Notes: generated from the sequence alone by a model not told the origin. DNA of 64,000 bases from Paenibacillus sp. FSL H3-0469 (GCF_038051945.1 NZ_CP150302.1:3162001-3226000), one strand, 5' to 3'; positions 8,383 through 18,854 are shown, counted from the stretch's first letter. Numbers and translations are program-made.

Positions 8383-9578
8383 GAATGAAGCCCTCCTTCC
8401 GGAACTGCGTTACCGGCCAGGGCAGACAACACAGCCCCCTTGATCACAATCCCCTTCAGCTTCTCGCCTTCCCCGACTACCGCCACCGGCAGATGCGTCT
8501 CCGACATCAGCTCGAACAGATCATTCAGCAGGGTGTCCGGCTGGACACGGGGAATCTCACGCTGCATGACTTCAAGGATACTGCGGTTCTCCTTCAAAGC
8601 CTGAGAGGCGTTATCTGCTGTCAGCAGACCTTGCAGCCGCATCTCATTATCCGCCACATACAGGCTGGATACCCCGCTGTCCCGCATAAGCTGCAGGGCT
8701 ACCCGGGGGCCGCGTTCCGGGCGGATCATCTCCGGCTGACGCATCACGTGGGAAGCCGTCAGCACCTTGGACAGATCCACATCCTCCACGAAGCGTTCTA
8801 CATATTTATTCGCAGGCTGAATCAGAATTTCTTCCGGCGATCCGATCTGGACAATGACCCCGTCCTTCATCAGGGCAATACGGTCCCCGATCCGCAGCGC
8901 TTCATCCAGATCATGCGTGATGAAGACAATCGTCTTCTTCACTCTGGATTGCAGCTCCAGTAGTTCCTGCTGCATATCCTTGCGGATCAGCGGATCAAGC
9001 GCACTGAAGGCTTCATCCATCAGCAGAATGTCAGGATCATTGGCCAGACCGCGCGCCAGGCCGACACGCTGCTGCATGCCTCCGCTGAGCTGATCCGGAC
9101 GGTGATTCTCCCAGCCCTTCAGCCCTACAAGCTCAAGAGCCTCCATGGCCAGCCGGGTTCGTTTGCTTTTCTCCACACCCTGGACTTCCAGTCCGTACTC
9201 TGCGTTAGCGAGCACACTGCGGTGCGGGAACAGCGCGAACTTTTGAAAGACCATACCGATATTCTTCCGCCGGAATTCCCGAAGCTGCTCCGGATTCATC
9301 TTGACAACATCCTTACCCTTGAACAGCACCTGTCCTCCGGTCGGCTCAATCAGCCGGTTCAATAGACGGACGAGCGTGGACTTACCACTGCCCGACAAGC
9401 CCATAATGACAAATATTTCTCCCTCTTCAATGCTGAATTCGGCTTTATTCACACCGACCGTCAGCTTGGCTTCCTTGGCGATTCTTTCTTTGGACCAGCC
9501 TTGTTCTAATAATGGAAGCGCCCGTGCTGCATCATGACCGAAAACTTTGGTTAACTGTTTCACCTCTATAATTGCCAT
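8379..9578 (-). CDS. opuAA: Glycine betaine ABC transporter ATPase with CBS domains
   Basis: The 399-residue ATPase has Walker A GLSGSGKST (about 59-67), a Q-loop (VFQKFALFPH), signature LSGGMQQR, Walker B DILLMDEAFSALD and the switch His in THDLDEA. A C-terminal CBS pair (about 280-390) is the ionic-strength/nucleotide sensing module of OpuA-type importers. It is the first gene of opuAA-AB-AC. The ATG is preceded by an AGGAGG-type site at 9580-9590. Confidence 0.94.
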   Translation of the reverse strand: MAIIEVKQLTKVFGHDAARALPLLEQGWSKERIAKEAKLTVGVNKAEFSIEEGEIFVIMGLSGSGKSTLVRLLNRLIEPTGGQVLFKGKDVVKMNPEQLREFRRKNIGMVFQKFALFPHRSVLANAEYGLEVQGVEKSKRTRLAMEALELVGLKGWENHRPDQLSGGMQQRVGLARGLANDPDILLMDEAFSALDPLIRKDMQQELLELQSRVKKTIVFITHDLDEALRIGDRIALMKDGVIVQIGSPEEILIQPANKYVERFVEDVDLSKVLTASHVMRQPEMIRPERGPRVALQLMRDSGVSSLYVADNEMRLQGLLTADNASQALKENRSILEVMQREIPRVQPDTLLNDLFELMSETHLPVAVVGEGEKLKGIVIKGAVLSALAGNAVPEGGLHS

Positions 9579-9668
9579 GGTGACCTCCTTCTCTATCTCT
9601 GTTTATCGCTTTGATGCTACTGACCTAGTGTAACGGACTTACGAAAAAATAAGCAAAGCGCATATTCG

Positions 9669-9694
9669 GTTAAAATTTAGTGTACAGTTTTAAC
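9669..9694. promoter_or_regulatory. Candidate operator between opuA and the GbsR-type gene
   Basis: GTTAAAA (9669-9675) and TTTTAAC (9688-9694) form a 7-bp inverted repeat with a 12-bp spacer, next to two direct ACTTTAC copies. It lies in the 256-bp AT-rich gap between the divergent genes. That is the expected place for GbsR/OpcR-type control of opuA, but no protein has been assigned to the site. Confidence 0.4.
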
Positions 9695-9834
9695 TTTACA
9701 AACTTTACGTATAGAATACTCTGTTTAACGCCAAATTCCGTTCCGCATGAATTCTTTACTTCTGGATGGGGATTTGATTACAATACAGTAGGAGAGGCAT
9801 GCAGCCTGTCAGCCTAATCCTCAGGAGGGACATC

Positions 9835-10389
9835 ATGAACGATTTAGAGGGGCTTTCGCCCGAGCAAATAGAGAAAATCAGCAAGGCCCGTGAACGGGTT
9901 ATCGACTCTATCGGTAAAAATATGGATTTATACGGCATCACCTTGTCCATCGGGCATTTATACGGTTATATGTACTTTAATGAGGGCCCGGTTACACTGG
10001 ATGAGCTGAGCCGCACCATGGGCATGAGCAAGACCTCCATGAGTACTGGAGTCCGTACACTGCTTGATTTGAAGATGATTGATAAAGTCTGGGGCAAGGG
10101 CACCCGCAAGGATCTGTTCGAGGTGGTTCCCGACTGGCATCAGAACTTCAGCGATTACTTCTCTATTAAATGGAGAAAAGCGGTGGAAGGGAATATGATT
10201 GCCCTGAACAAATCGCTTGCCGAAATCCGGCAGATGCAAACCGATTATGCGGACGAGCCCGACCTGTCGCGCCTGCTTCACACCGACGAGATTAAGATTG
10301 AGGAAGCCATTAAATATTACCGCTGGCTGCTGAAGCTGATCGAAGCGCTGGAGACCGGCAAGATCTTTGAATTAATCCCTAAAGAATAA
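9835..10389 (+). CDS. GbsR/MarR-family regulator of compatible-solute uptake
   Basis: A 184-residue GbsR-family protein: N-terminal helix, winged helix-turn-helix (GPVTLDELSRTMGMSKTSMSTGVRTLL) and an alpha-helical C-terminal half. In Bacillus, GbsR and OpcR repress choline/betaine genes. Here the gene is divergent from opuA, so repression of opuA is the obvious inference. The ATG at 9835 has an AGGAGGG site seven bases upstream. An ATG 36 bases earlier has no such site. Confidence 0.87.
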   Translation: MNDLEGLSPEQIEKISKARERVIDSIGKNMDLYGITLSIGHLYGYMYFNEGPVTLDELSRTMGMSKTSMSTGVRTLLDLKMIDKVWGKGTRKDLFEVVPDWHQNFSDYFSIKWRKAVEGNMIALNKSLAEIRQMQTDYADEPDLSRLLHTDEIKIEEAIKYYRWLLKLIEALETGKIFELIPKE

Positions 10390-10428
10390 TATCAGCTGTA
10401 GGCGTTCAAACTATTCTGCTCATGCTGA

Positions 10429-10475
10429 AAAGGCTGTCACCAAAAGCCATGTTATGGCGCTTGGGACAGCTTTTT
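10429..10475 (+). terminator. Intrinsic terminator after the GbsR-type gene
   Basis: GCTGTC (10433-10438) pairs with GACAGC (10465-10470), with inner CCAAAAGCC/GGCGCTTGG pairing, followed by TTTTTGTTTT. Confidence 0.8.
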
Positions 10476-10708
10476 GTTTTGGAGTAGGAGGAATTGAGGA
10501 GTAGGATTAACGTGGGCACTTGGGTGAACGCTGCGTGAACGGACCGTTGTTACAATCGCTGTGCTCGTAAGAATTTTTTTCATTCCCCTATTCGGTGAAA
10601 ATCCGGAGACCAAGGCGACCACTATCGCTTCTCCGCGGGTCGTTTTGTCCTCTCCACTGTTTAAGCGGGAAATGGAACTACCCAAAGACTTCAAGGGAAC
10701 CTAGCCTC

Positions 10709-10928
10709 GCATACATTCGGCCATCGCCTGCGTTTGAGCATAATGTATACTGTTTTCCGCATACATTCGGGCCATCGCCTGCGTTTGAGCACAATGTATG
10801 TTGTTTTCCGCATACATTCGGGCCATCTCCTGTGTTTGAGCGCAATGTATGTTGTTTTCCACATACATTCGGGCCATCGCCTACGTTTGAAAGCAATGTA
10901 TGCTGTTTTCCACATACATTCCGGCCAT
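10709..10928. repeat. Tandem array of a 51-bp unit with internal dyads (four copies plus a partial)
   Basis: The motif ATACATTCGG recurs at 10711, 10761, 10812 and 10863, and ATACATTCCGG at 10914, giving periods of 50, 51, 51 and 51 bp. Each unit carries CATACATT near its start and AATGTATG/A near its end, so it can fold on itself, and adjacent units can pair across the TTGTTTTCCG joint. The flanks, 10476-10708 and 10929-10972, hold no recognisable gene; the right flank has a small palindrome around AACTATAGTT. Because 51 is a multiple of three, open frames run through the array on both strands, but none has a ribosome site. The copies are adjacent without unique spacers, so this is not CRISPR. 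Confidence 0.85.
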
Positions 10929-10972
10929 TCGATGTTCTACCAGGGGAACTATAGTTTCCCTACAAGCATCAA

Positions 10973-11010
10973 AACGGCCGCGATCCTTGAATGCAAGGAT
11001 TGCGGCCGTT
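10973..11010 (-). terminator. Terminator of the GH16 gene
   Basis: A long hairpin: AACGGCCGC-GATCCTTG pairs with CAAGGATT-GCGGCCGTT around an AATG loop, followed leftward by TTTTGATGCTTGT. It lies about 65 bp past the stop at 11076. Confidence 0.8.
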
Positions 11011-11075
11011 CTCGCATGCTGACGTGCTGTCGCTGGTTGTTATAACACCGCTAAGTCACGCCATATCTCGTTAGC

Positions 11076-14000
11076 TTACGGGTTCTCGACCAGACTGACA
11101 TCATCAATATAGATATGATTGCCCGCTTCGATAGCGGCATTCGTCTCTGGACTGTTGCCGGGATTCAGCCCCAGCAGGAAGACCAGATGAGCACCTGCAT
11201 CCGTTCCGCCGTTCATGGTGAAGGTGTAGCTGAAGCTCTGCTTTTCGCCTGTTAATGCAGCGGCGGTTGTCTGCAGATATTTCGTGTACTCCCCTCCGAA
11301 ATGCTCGACTGCTACTTCAATCACCCGGTTGATATCCGAACGGGCGCTGAAGTTCAAGGTGTAGCTTTTACCCTGAATCAGCTTCAGATCCCTGTAATCT
11401 ACCTGGGCGGCGTAGTTGGCTGATCCCGTGAAGGCCAGTGACACCTCAAGCTCCCCATTCTGGACTGCGGCATTTCCGGCGCCCTCGAAGTACTGGGTCC
11501 AGCCCTTAAGAGCCGGCTGGGCATCGAATGTGCCGTTATCCAGTGTGCCGCTGGCAGGTTCAGTCCCCTGTCCATCCGTTACCTTCCTAAGCACGATATC
11601 GTCAAAAGAAATCGTATGCGCCGTATGGTTAGCCGTCTTATCCTCACCCAGCGTGGCGCCGATCAGATAATTCAGCTTCAGCGGATTGTCATTGGTTACA
11701 CTGAACTGTGTGCTGTAAGTCGCCCACGTAGCTGTAATATCGAACTTCGCCTGCGCCGCCTGGGCAGAGGTTCCGCTGTACTCTACGACAATCTGCCGGG
11801 GAACGGTAGACTTCGCTCTGAAGCTCAGCTCATAGGTTGCGCCGGCTTCCAGCGGGATTTTCTCCTGATAGAGCTGGGTGTGCCAGGCTTGTGACCCGGC
11901 CGCCGTAATCAGCACCTCCACTGCTCCGTCCACCACTTGGAAGGACGAGGCTCCGCCTTCGCCGGACCAGGTGGACCAGCCTGAGCTGCCGCCGGTGAAT
12001 GATCCGTTGACGACCAGATTGTTATCATTCGCCAGTATGGTCTGCACCACACTAGCGTTAACATAACCTTCAGCTTCCACGGTAATGGTATAGCTTCCCT
12101 CTGCCGGGAAGGCGGCAGCCTGGATTATAATTGCTCCCGGATGTACATCGTACAGCTCCTCCGCAAGTGTTACGCCATTCACTTTAACGGACTTAATGCT
12201 GCCCGACCATTCTGCTTTCTGGATGAAGGTCAGCTCAATCGGCTGTGATACCCGGTTGGCTGTGGAATCTGCGAGCAGCTCCTGCGGCTTCGCCGGGGCG
12301 TCCTTGATCTCGAATCGCACATTGTCGATGATGATGTCATGACTCTGCGGAACACTCACCCCACCCACCTTGCCGAGCAGGAATTTCAATGATAGCGTAT
12401 CATTCGTACCCTGCCGGAATTCGAACCGGTAATGCTTCATCTCCGGCACCAGCTCCACTGTCTTATCGATGGAAGGGGAATAGCTCGCATTCTCTGCCTT
12501 CACACCCATCTGCCGCGCCACGCTGGCACTGGCATCGAATTCAACCACGTAATCCAAGCCCGCCGCAGCCTTGAGGTTATTCTGGAAAAGCATCACCGAA
12601 TACGCCTGGTTACCGGTGTTCGTAATGCTGAATTTCGCTGCCCCGTCCACTGCTGCCGCAGTGCTCTGGCCGCCGTCTTCTGTCAGCAGCCGCTCCCAGC
12701 TCGTAAGCCCGAAGCTGAAATCCCCGTTCAAGAGCGGGTAATAGGTCAGATCAGGGTCATAATAGGAGCTGGTGCGTACCAGTACGAATTGATCCAGCAG
12801 CACCGTTCCGGTGCCCCCGCTAAGGCTCAGGACGAATTGTCCAAGGCGGTCGCTGGCCCCCGGGAAGTTCTTGAACACCGCTTCAACTTGCTGATGTCCC
12901 GCACTCAACTGAACCGGCTGGGAAGCATAGACAACGCCGTCATAACCGCTCAGTTCAACTACTGCTGTCCGTGCGGAGGAGCTATCTGCCTCGAAGGTCA
13001 GCTTGTAATCCTGGTTTTGCACCAAGAAGATCCCCTTCTGTTGCAGCGTAACCCCGCTGCCGCCAGAGTCCACGCCTGTAATGTCCAGCTTCAGGCGGCC
13101 TTCAGTGTCAACCTGCGGATTAACCTCCGCACCTCCGGAAGTGCCGATATGCCAATAGCTCATCCGGTCCGGCTCGCCCAGATCGAAGCTGCCGTTGTAG
13201 AGATGGTTGCCGCTGCCGAGTGGCGTCTTGGCGCTATCATGATCGAAGGGAATACTGCCGATTTCTTCAAGCCGAGCATTGCCAAGCCAGACCGGAGAAG
13301 CATTGGTCCCCAGATTGAACTCAATCCGCGCGGCATTGTCCGAGCTCTCCTTCATCTGGAACATGGTCTCGTAATGCTGAAGCTGCGGGGTCAGCACCGC
13401 CTTGAACGCCGGAGAATAGGACGGGAAGCCCAGCGGTGCGCCGCCGGTCAGCCGGGCTGTGAACTCCCTCGCCGTATCCGTTCTGGCGTCGAAGCTTAGC
13501 TTGTAGAATCTTCCCTTCGCCAGCGAGACAATAGCTTGCGGCTGGATCGAATAAGTATTACCGCCCGGCTTCAAGATGTTTACTTTCAGGAAGTTCTTGC
13601 CGTCTACGGGCTCCAGGGACAGCGCTGCATCCGCGCCTTCATCCTTATACATTACCCAGTGGGCTGTATTCGGGATGCCCATCCCGGGATCTCCCTCTAC
13701 CTGCTCTGTGAAACCGCTATTATAAATGAAGTTCCCGTCCGCAAGCGGCAGCTTAGCCCCTTCCAGATAAGGCTCCTTCTCCAGCTCCACCGGTACCGGC
13801 TGCCGGTATTCGCGTCCGGTCAGCTCATAGATTCTGACATAGTCAATCTCCATGGAACTCGGGAATACCGTTTCTTCCGTAGGATTACCGTCAAAGTTGC
13901 CGCCGACTGCCAGATTCATCAACAGGTGGAACTTCTGGTTGAACGGTGCCGGATAAGCATTGATAGCCGGCTGGCCGCTGCTTTTGCTGTACCAGTCATT

Positions 14001-16259
14001 CTTGGTAGAGAACAGTACCCCGTCCACATACCAGCGGATCTCTCCCGGCTCCCATTCTATGGAGTAGGTGTGGAATTCTTCAATGGTGGAACCGCCCGGC
14101 AGTACATATTCCTTGCCGGAATAGACATTGTCCGGCCACTGGGAACCATAATGGATCGTTCCGGCAACTACATTCGGACGGCTGCCCCAGCCTTCCATAA
14201 TATCCAGCTCCCCGGAGGCCGCCCAATTGCCGTACACATAATTCTCCGGCAGCATCCAGATCGCGGGCCACAGCCCCTTGCCTGCCGGTGCCTTCGCCCG
14301 AATTTCGAATTTGCCGTACATTTTGCTGTACAATCCATTGGTCTTGATTCTGGTAGAAGTGTACGGCTTCCCGCCCTTTGCCTCTTTATGTGCGGTAATG
14401 ACCAGCTTGCCGTCTTGCTCCTTCACATTCTTCGGATCATTTGTGTAATACTCCAGCTCATTATTGCCCCAGCCCGGATTCCCGACAACGGTGCCATCTC
14501 CGAGATCATAGGTCCACTTCGCCGGATCAATGACATTGTCATCGAATTCATCATTCCACACCAGACTCCACGGATCACTGGTCGGCGCTGGGGTCGGCGT
14601 CGGACTCGGTGTTGGCGTTGGCTCCGGCGTAACCACTGGGGTCGGTGTTGGCGTTGGCTCCGGCGTAACCACTGGTGTCGGCGTCGGACTCAGTGTTGGC
14701 GTTGGCTCCGGCGTAACCACTGGGGTCGGTGTTGGCGTTGGCTCCGGCGTAACCACTGGTGTTGGTGTTGGCGTTGACTCAGGCGTAACCTCTGGCGTTG
14801 GTGTTGGCGTCGGCTCCGGCGTTGCCGTGACAGCCGGTGTAGCTGTCGCCGTCTCTCCGCCCCCCGCAGCAACAGGCGGCTGGCTGGCCTGCGGCGAGGC
14901 CAGATTCAGATTGCTGCGGCTGCCCGGCTTGAGCACGATGCCGCCGGCTGTTACAGCCTCGGCCTGATTCAGCACGGTGCCGAAGCTGCCGCTGCCCGTA
15001 ATCGTAGTGCCCCGGGCACCAGCTGTAAGAAGCAACTCCGCCACCTGCGCTTGATTCATCAGCACCAGCTTGCCGGGCGTGCCCCAGATCAGCTTGGATA
15101 GCTTGCCTGACAAGCTCAGCGTAAGGTTGCCTCCGGCAGCATCAGCGGTGGATACAACCCCATAATTGCCAATAAGAGTGACCGCCCTCTCCCCTGCCGG
15201 GAGTACAACATTGGCGAAGCCCTCCCCGGTAAGCGCGCCTTCTTCCAGAATAGCACCGGAATCAAGGTACACTGTTCCAGTGGTTGTCGTTCCGCTGGCA
15301 ACGATGCGGACGCTGCCCTTCGGCTTCGCCACCTGAACAGGCCCAAGAGTACTGTTCACCAGGCTCACGCTATGTTCACCGCCGCCGCGGATATAGGTGG
15401 TGCCCTTCACCTGCACTCCCTCCAGCCGGAGCTCTCCCTCCCCGATCCCCTCGGTAAGATAGAGATTCCCTTCAATAATGCTGTCGCTAAGTGTAATATC
15501 CTCATGGCTCAGCACCACATTGCCCTTCACCTTGCCCAGCTTCACTTCCCCGGCTGCGGAGCGCAGCTCCGGCACCAGTGAATCCGCCAGCTTCGCCAGC
15601 TCGGCCCGGGTGATCCTCCCGTCCGGCTTGAATAAGCCTCCGGCATAGCCCTGCATATAACCTGCTGCCGTAAAAGCATCCGCCGCTGCGCTTACTGCGC
15701 TGCCGGCTCCCGCCAGGTCGCTATACATGCCCTTCGCTTGACGTTCTGTCTCCAGCCTCAGTATCCGCTGCAGGGCAAGGACCGCCTCCCCGCGCTTCAG
15801 CGGAGCCGCAGGTTCAATTCGCTGATCTGCGTCTGCAAGGAGATACCCTGCTGCTACCGCTTTGGCAATATCGTTCTTATACCAGGCCCCCGCCGGGACA
15901 TCTGCCGGAAGCACAGCCGCCAAGTCCTTATAGCCGAAGATTCGGTTGACGATTGCCGTAAATTCTGCCCGGGTTACCTGCTGCTCCGGCCTGAAGCTGC
16001 CATCTCCGTAGCCGGAGATCACCCCGCTACGGCTCCAGCGCATCACAGCTTGAGCCGCCCAGCTGCCCTCTTTTACATCGGTAAACGCTTTCAAATCACT
16101 GGCACCTAAGCTTCCGCCCTGCAAGGCGGCCGTTGTCTCCGAAGGTGCTGTCAGCCTGCTCAGAGCAGACTTCGCCTCAGCCCCGCCGCTCCCCAGCGGC
16201 GATAGAAGTCCGGTAACCATTACAGCGGCTGCTAACAACGCCGGTATATTCTTTTTCAT
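11076..16259 (-). CDS. SLH-anchored, multimodular GH16 endo-beta-1,3-glucanase (laminarinase-like)
   Basis: A 1727-residue secreted surface enzyme. In order: a signal peptide (about 1-29); three S-layer homology domains (about 55-232) for cell-wall anchoring; a repetitive beta-rich region (about 235-455) resembling a solenoid stalk; a Pro-Thr linker (about 477-558); and a GH16 catalytic domain (about 565-815). The catalytic ELDIME is at 684-689, with Glu684 and Glu689 as nucleophile and acid/base. At least five CBM4/9-like beta-sandwich modules follow, each opening with an N-G-(S/T/D)-F-type motif, with one small Hb-interacting-like domain between the third and fourth. It should hydrolyse beta-1,3- or mixed-linkage glucans at the surface. 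The ATG has a GGAGG ribosome site. A divergent LacI gene lies upstream. Confidence 0.92.
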   Translation of the reverse strand: MKKNIPALLAAAVMVTGLLSPLGSGGAEAKSALSRLTAPSETTAALQGGSLGASDLKAFTDVKEGSWAAQAVMRWSRSGVISGYGDGSFRPEQQVTRAEFTAIVNRIFGYKDLAAVLPADVPAGAWYKNDIAKAVAAGYLLADADQRIEPAAPLKRGEAVLALQRILRLETERQAKGMYSDLAGAGSAVSAAADAFTAAGYMQGYAGGLFKPDGRITRAELAKLADSLVPELRSAAGEVKLGKVKGNVVLSHEDITLSDSIIEGNLYLTEGIGEGELRLEGVQVKGTTYIRGGGEHSVSLVNSTLGPVQVAKPKGSVRIVASGTTTTGTVYLDSGAILEEGALTGEGFANVVLPAGERAVTLIGNYGVVSTADAAGGNLTLSLSGKLSKLIWGTPGKLVLMNQAQVAELLLTAGARGTTITGSGSFGTVLNQAEAVTAGGIVLKPGSRSNLNLASPQASQPPVAAGGGETATATPAVTATPEPTPTPTPEVTPESTPTPTPVVTPEPTPTPTPVVTPEPTPTLSPTPTPVVTPEPTPTPTPVVTPEPTPTPSPTPTPAPTSDPWSLVWNDEFDDNVIDPAKWTYDLGDGTVVGNPGWGNNELEYYTNDPKNVKEQDGKLVITAHKEAKGGKPYTSTRIKTNGLYSKMYGKFEIRAKAPAGKGLWPAIWMLPENYVYGNWAASGELDIMEGWGSRPNVVAGTIHYGSQWPDNVYSGKEYVLPGGSTIEEFHTYSIEWEPGEIRWYVDGVLFSTKNDWYSKSSGQPAINAYPAPFNQKFHLLMNLAVGGNFDGNPTEETVFPSSMEIDYVRIYELTGREYRQPVPVELEKEPYLEGAKLPLADGNFIYNSGFTEQVEGDPGMGIPNTAHWVMYKDEGADAALSLEPVDGKNFLKVNILKPGGNTYSIQPQAIVSLAKGRFYKLSFDARTDTAREFTARLTGGAPLGFPSYSPAFKAVLTPQLQHYETMFQMKESSDNAARIEFNLGTNASPVWLGNARLEEIGSIPFDHDSAKTPLGSGNHLYNGSFDLGEPDRMSYWHIGTSGGAEVNPQVDTEGRLKLDITGVDSGGSGVTLQQKGIFLVQNQDYKLTFEADSSSARTAVVELSGYDGVVYASQPVQLSAGHQQVEAVFKNFPGASDRLGQFVLSLSGGTGTVLLDQFVLVRTSSYYDPDLTYYPLLNGDFSFGLTSWERLLTEDGGQSTAAAVDGAAKFSITNTGNQAYSVMLFQNNLKAAAGLDYVVEFDASASVARQMGVKAENASYSPSIDKTVELVPEMKHYRFEFRQGTNDTLSLKFLLGKVGGVSVPQSHDIIIDNVRFEIKDAPAKPQELLADSTANRVSQPIELTFIQKAEWSGSIKSVKVNGVTLAEELYDVHPGAIIIQAAAFPAEGSYTITVEAEGYVNASVVQTILANDNNLVVNGSFTGGSSGWSTWSGEGGASSFQVVDGAVEVLITAAGSQAWHTQLYQEKIPLEAGATYELSFRAKSTVPRQIVVEYSGTSAQAAQAKFDITATWATYSTQFSVTNDNPLKLNYLIGATLGEDKTANHTAHTISFDDIVLRKVTDGQGTEPASGTLDNGTFDAQPALKGWTQYFEGAGNAAVQNGELEVSLAFTGSANYAAQVDYRDLKLIQGKSYTLNFSARSDINRVIEVAVEHFGGEYTKYLQTTAAALTGEKQSFSYTFTMNGGTDAGAHLVFLLGLNPGNSPETNAAIEAGNHIYIDDVSLVENP
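14585..14830 (-). repeat. Tandem Pro-Thr-Glu linker repeat inside the GH16 gene
   Basis: Repeated GTTGGCGTTGGCTCCGGCGT-type units (plus-strand reading) encode (T)[11 protein letters not shown] repeats that link the wall-anchor/stalk half to the catalytic half. The copies are near-identical, so copy number could change by slippage without breaking the frame. Confidence 0.85.
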
Positions 16260-16345
16260 TCCGTGTAAACCTCCTCTGAATTAGAGTCTTAACTTAGCGC
16301 ATTAACATCGTCCCGTTACTCTCCTGTTATCTTCGAGCTCCGGAC

Positions 16346-16359
16346 CGAAATCGGTTTCG
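16346..16359. promoter_or_regulatory. Candidate LacI operator between the GH16 and LacI genes
   Basis: CGAAATCGGTTTCG is an imperfect palindrome with CGAAA/TTTCG arms in the 287-bp gap between the divergent genes. Two other small dyads lie nearby: ACTTG/CAAGT arms around TTTCGG, and CTGCTGT/ACAGCAG (16436-16452). A closely related palindrome lies at 17689-17702. Assignment to the adjacent LacI protein is inference. Confidence 0.45.
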
Positions 16360-16546
16360 ATTATCTCCATGCCATTCCTCTGAATGCAATTAACCTTTGA
16401 CTTGTTTCGGCAAGTTGAATAGACTCTAGAAAGGACTGCTGTTTGACAGCAGAGAGTGTCCAAGTGAACGGTCAGTAGCCTTGAGAAACCCTGGCATACC
16501 CGTCTTTTGGCCCTGTTATAACTATGAAGCGGGGGTGAGCATAGCC

Positions 16547-17578
16547 ATGCAAATGAATATCAAAAAAATTGCTGAAATGGCCGGGGTCTCTGTATCGACT
16601 GTGTCCAAAATCATGAATAATTACAGCGATGTTTCCGAAAAAACGAAACGAAGAGTGCTTGAAATCATCGAACAAACCGGATATACCCCCTCAAGCTCCG
16701 CCAAGACGCTGGCTACCAAGAAGTCGAATCTGATCGGGGTTATTTTTGCCGGTGAGCTGAATGTGGAATTTACCCATCCTTTTTTTGTAGAGGTGCTGAA
16801 TTCGTTCAAGAAGCAGATGGGGGTGCTGGGGTACGACCTGATCTTCTTCTCGAATGAGAAGTTCATTAACAGCGGTGATTATTACTCGCGTTGCCTGCAT
16901 TTCCATGTGGACGGCTGTGTCATTATCTCGGGAGAGCAGATGGAGCCTGCCATACAGGAGCTGGACCGGAGCCCTATTCCCTGCATCGGGGTAGACCTGG
17001 AGCTGACCGGCAAGAAGTCCGGCTATGTCATGTCAGACAATTACCAGATTGCCTCCAAGGTGGTGGAGCACTTCTACCTGCTCGGACACCGGGAGCTTGG
17101 CTTCATAGGCAGTACAGCGGATTCAGACATCTCTAACCTGCGGGAAGCAGGGTATGTCAGAGCCATTGCCGGCTTCGGCCTGGTCATGAATCCTAACTGG
17201 TTCGTGCATGGCAACGATTTCTTTGAGCCCAGCGGTTATGCGGCAATGAATTCGTTAATTGCATTGGGAGATTTGCCAAAAGCGGTCTTCGCCGCCTCCG
17301 ATCTCCTCGCCCTCGGCGCTGTCCGCGCCTTGAAGGAGCAGGGTCTGCGTGTTCCCGAGGATGTGGCTATCATCGGCTGTGACGATATCGAGGCCTGCAA
17401 GTATACCAGCCCTACGCTGACTACCATCCGCCAGAACAAGGAACGCCTGGGTGTGCTCGCCGCCCATATGCTGTTCGATCTCATCAATAACCAGTCTGAA
17501 GGCGGCTCGTTTGTCGTTGAACCGGCGCTGATCGTCCGTGAATCCTGCGGCAGCGGGCTGAAACAATTGAACCACTGA
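16547..17578 (+). CDS. LacI-family transcriptional regulator (divergent from GH16)
   Basis: The 343-residue protein has an N-terminal LacI helix-turn-helix (IKKIAEMAGVSVSTVSKIMNNYSDVSEKTKRRV) and a periplasmic-binding-like effector domain. The latter shows SNLIGVIF, HPFFVEVLNSF, VDGCVIISG and the late DVAIIGCDDIEACKYTSPTLTTI block. The ATG at 16547 has a GGGGGTGA ribosome site, so the 22 codons upstream in frame are not used. It is divergent from the GH16 gene and probably represses it until a glucan-derived sugar appears. Confidence 0.9.
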   Translation: MQMNIKKIAEMAGVSVSTVSKIMNNYSDVSEKTKRRVLEIIEQTGYTPSSSAKTLATKKSNLIGVIFAGELNVEFTHPFFVEVLNSFKKQMGVLGYDLIFFSNEKFINSGDYYSRCLHFHVDGCVIISGEQMEPAIQELDRSPIPCIGVDLELTGKKSGYVMSDNYQIASKVVEHFYLLGHRELGFIGSTADSDISNLREAGYVRAIAGFGLVMNPNWFVHGNDFFEPSGYAAMNSLIALGDLPKAVFAASDLLALGAVRALKEQGLRVPEDVAIIGCDDIEACKYTSPTLTTIRQNKERLGVLAAHMLFDLINNQSEGGSFVVEPALIVRESCGSGLKQLNH

Positions 17579-17688
17579 ACGCCTATACCACCGGATCGCC
17601 GTAATGATGAACTTCTGCCTCTCCGGACCTGCCCTGCGATCCCTCCCCTCCAGCTCAGAACTTCGCTTGGCTGCACTATGCACCCACC

Positions 17689-17702
17689 CGAAAACGCTTT
17701 CG
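17689..17702. promoter_or_regulatory. Orphan LacI/CcpA-like palindrome downstream of the LacI gene
   Basis: CGAAAACGCTTTCG is a near-perfect 14-bp palindrome of LacI-family type, followed by TATAAT-like sequence at 17707-17712. No plus-strand gene follows: the rest of the 240-bp gap to fabH holds only a weak GGGGACCA/TGGCCCC stem (17757-17782). It may be a leftover promoter-operator. Confidence 0.35.
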
Positions 17703-17818
17703 ATACTATAATCGCTCATTTAGCGGGCTGCTTCAAGGCACCGTTTTTCTGATTTTGGGGACCATTTTTCGGCTTGGCCCCCACATTGGCCTGTCCTTGC
17801 TTCTTTAGCCTCAATCCA

Positions 17819-18829
17819 TCACAGCGAGGCAGGCTCAGCTACCTGAGGGTCCAGCGACAGCCTGACCAGTTGACCTGCATGACTAAGACCCGCACCGAAT
17901 CCGTACAACAGCACCTGCTGGCCGCTGCGCACCTTCCCTTCGCGGATACCCAGATCAAGCGCAAGCGGAATACTGGCCGCCGAGGTATTGCCGAAGGCTT
18001 CTAGACTGTATAGTGCCTGCTCCAGCGGATAATTCAGCCGTTCACAGATGGGTTCAATCATCCGCAGATTGGCGCTGTGCGGGATGAACCAGTCTACTTC
18101 CGCAAGACCTGCTCCGGCGTTCTTCAGCACCTGCTGTACTCCCTGCGGAACCGTACGGACCGCCCACTTGAACACTTCCCGGCCATTCTGCACCAGCAGC
18201 CCTGTCGCGGAGAGTTCCACTCCGTTCACCTTCTCAGCCAGCCCTGTGCGGTAGACATGCTGCGCTCCGCTTCCGTCACTGCCGAGGTGGTATCCCATGA
18301 AGTCATCCTTCGCCCCGCCGCTCTCCACCAGCACAGCCCCTGCACCATCCCCGAACAGAATACAGGTACTGCGGTCCGTATAATCTGTGATCTTGGACAG
18401 CGTATCGGCACCAATGACCAGCACCTTATGATGCAGTCCCGAAGACACCAGCGCATGAGCCGTATGCAGAGCATACACGAATCCGGCGCAGGCAGCGCTC
18501 AGATCTATCGCTCCCGCAGTCAGCGGAATGCCAAGGGTATTTTGTACAATCGAGGCCACAGATGGAAAAGAAAAATCAGGGGTACTGGTCGCCACAAGCA
18601 CCATATCGACATCCTGTACGCTTTTACCATATCGCTTCATCATGTCCAAGGCGGCGGCTGCACACAGATCACTGGTATATTCATCCTCGCGGCTGATTCT
18701 GCGCTCCCGGATCCCGGTCCGCTGCACAATCCACTCATCATTAGTATCCACCATCTGCTCCAGATCCTGATTCGTAAGTCTGCGGGCCGGCACGTAAGAG
18801 CCGATCGCTGTTATTTTTGCACCTGTCAT
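17819..18829 (-). CDS. fabH: Beta-ketoacyl-ACP synthase III
   Basis: A 336-residue FabH. The catalytic triad is visible: Cys114 in SAACAGF, His in IPHSANLRMIE and Asn in FGNTSAAS. It condenses an acyl-CoA primer with malonyl-ACP to start fatty-acid synthesis; in Bacilli FabH usually prefers branched primers. The ATG at 18829 has an AGGTGG site six bases away. A GTG at 18838 is also in frame but lies inside that site. The gene stands alone under a FapR-type operator and may be a second fabH copy, as in Bacillus. Confidence 0.93.
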   Translation of the reverse strand: MTGAKITAIGSYVPARRLTNQDLEQMVDTNDEWIVQRTGIRERRISREDEYTSDLCAAAALDMMKRYGKSVQDVDMVLVATSTPDFSFPSVASIVQNTLGIPLTAGAIDLSAACAGFVYALHTAHALVSSGLHHKVLVIGADTLSKITDYTDRSTCILFGDGAGAVLVESGGAKDDFMGYHLGSDGSGAQHVYRTGLAEKVNGVELSATGLLVQNGREVFKWAVRTVPQGVQQVLKNAGAGLAEVDWFIPHSANLRMIEPICERLNYPLEQALYSLEAFGNTSAASIPLALDLGIREGKVRSGQQVLLYGFGAGLSHAGQLVRLSLDPQVAEPASL

Positions 18830-18854
18830 ATGATCCACCTCAGCTTTTGATTTA

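Noticed and set aside
10709..10928. CRISPR array
   Set aside because: The repeats are adjacent, without unique spacers, and no cas genes lie near.
10595..11045. Open frames on both strands through the 51-bp array
   Set aside because: They arise because the period is divisible by three; no start signals, and no sign of selection for the peptide.
12432..14777. Two long plus-strand open frames (355 and 413 codons) opposite the GH16 gene
   Set aside because: No ribosome sites or domains; low-complexity ends mirror the Pro-Thr linker. They are shadows.
17757..17782. GGGGACCA/TGGCCCC stem as fabH terminator
   Set aside because: No T-run on either strand, so only mentioned in passing.
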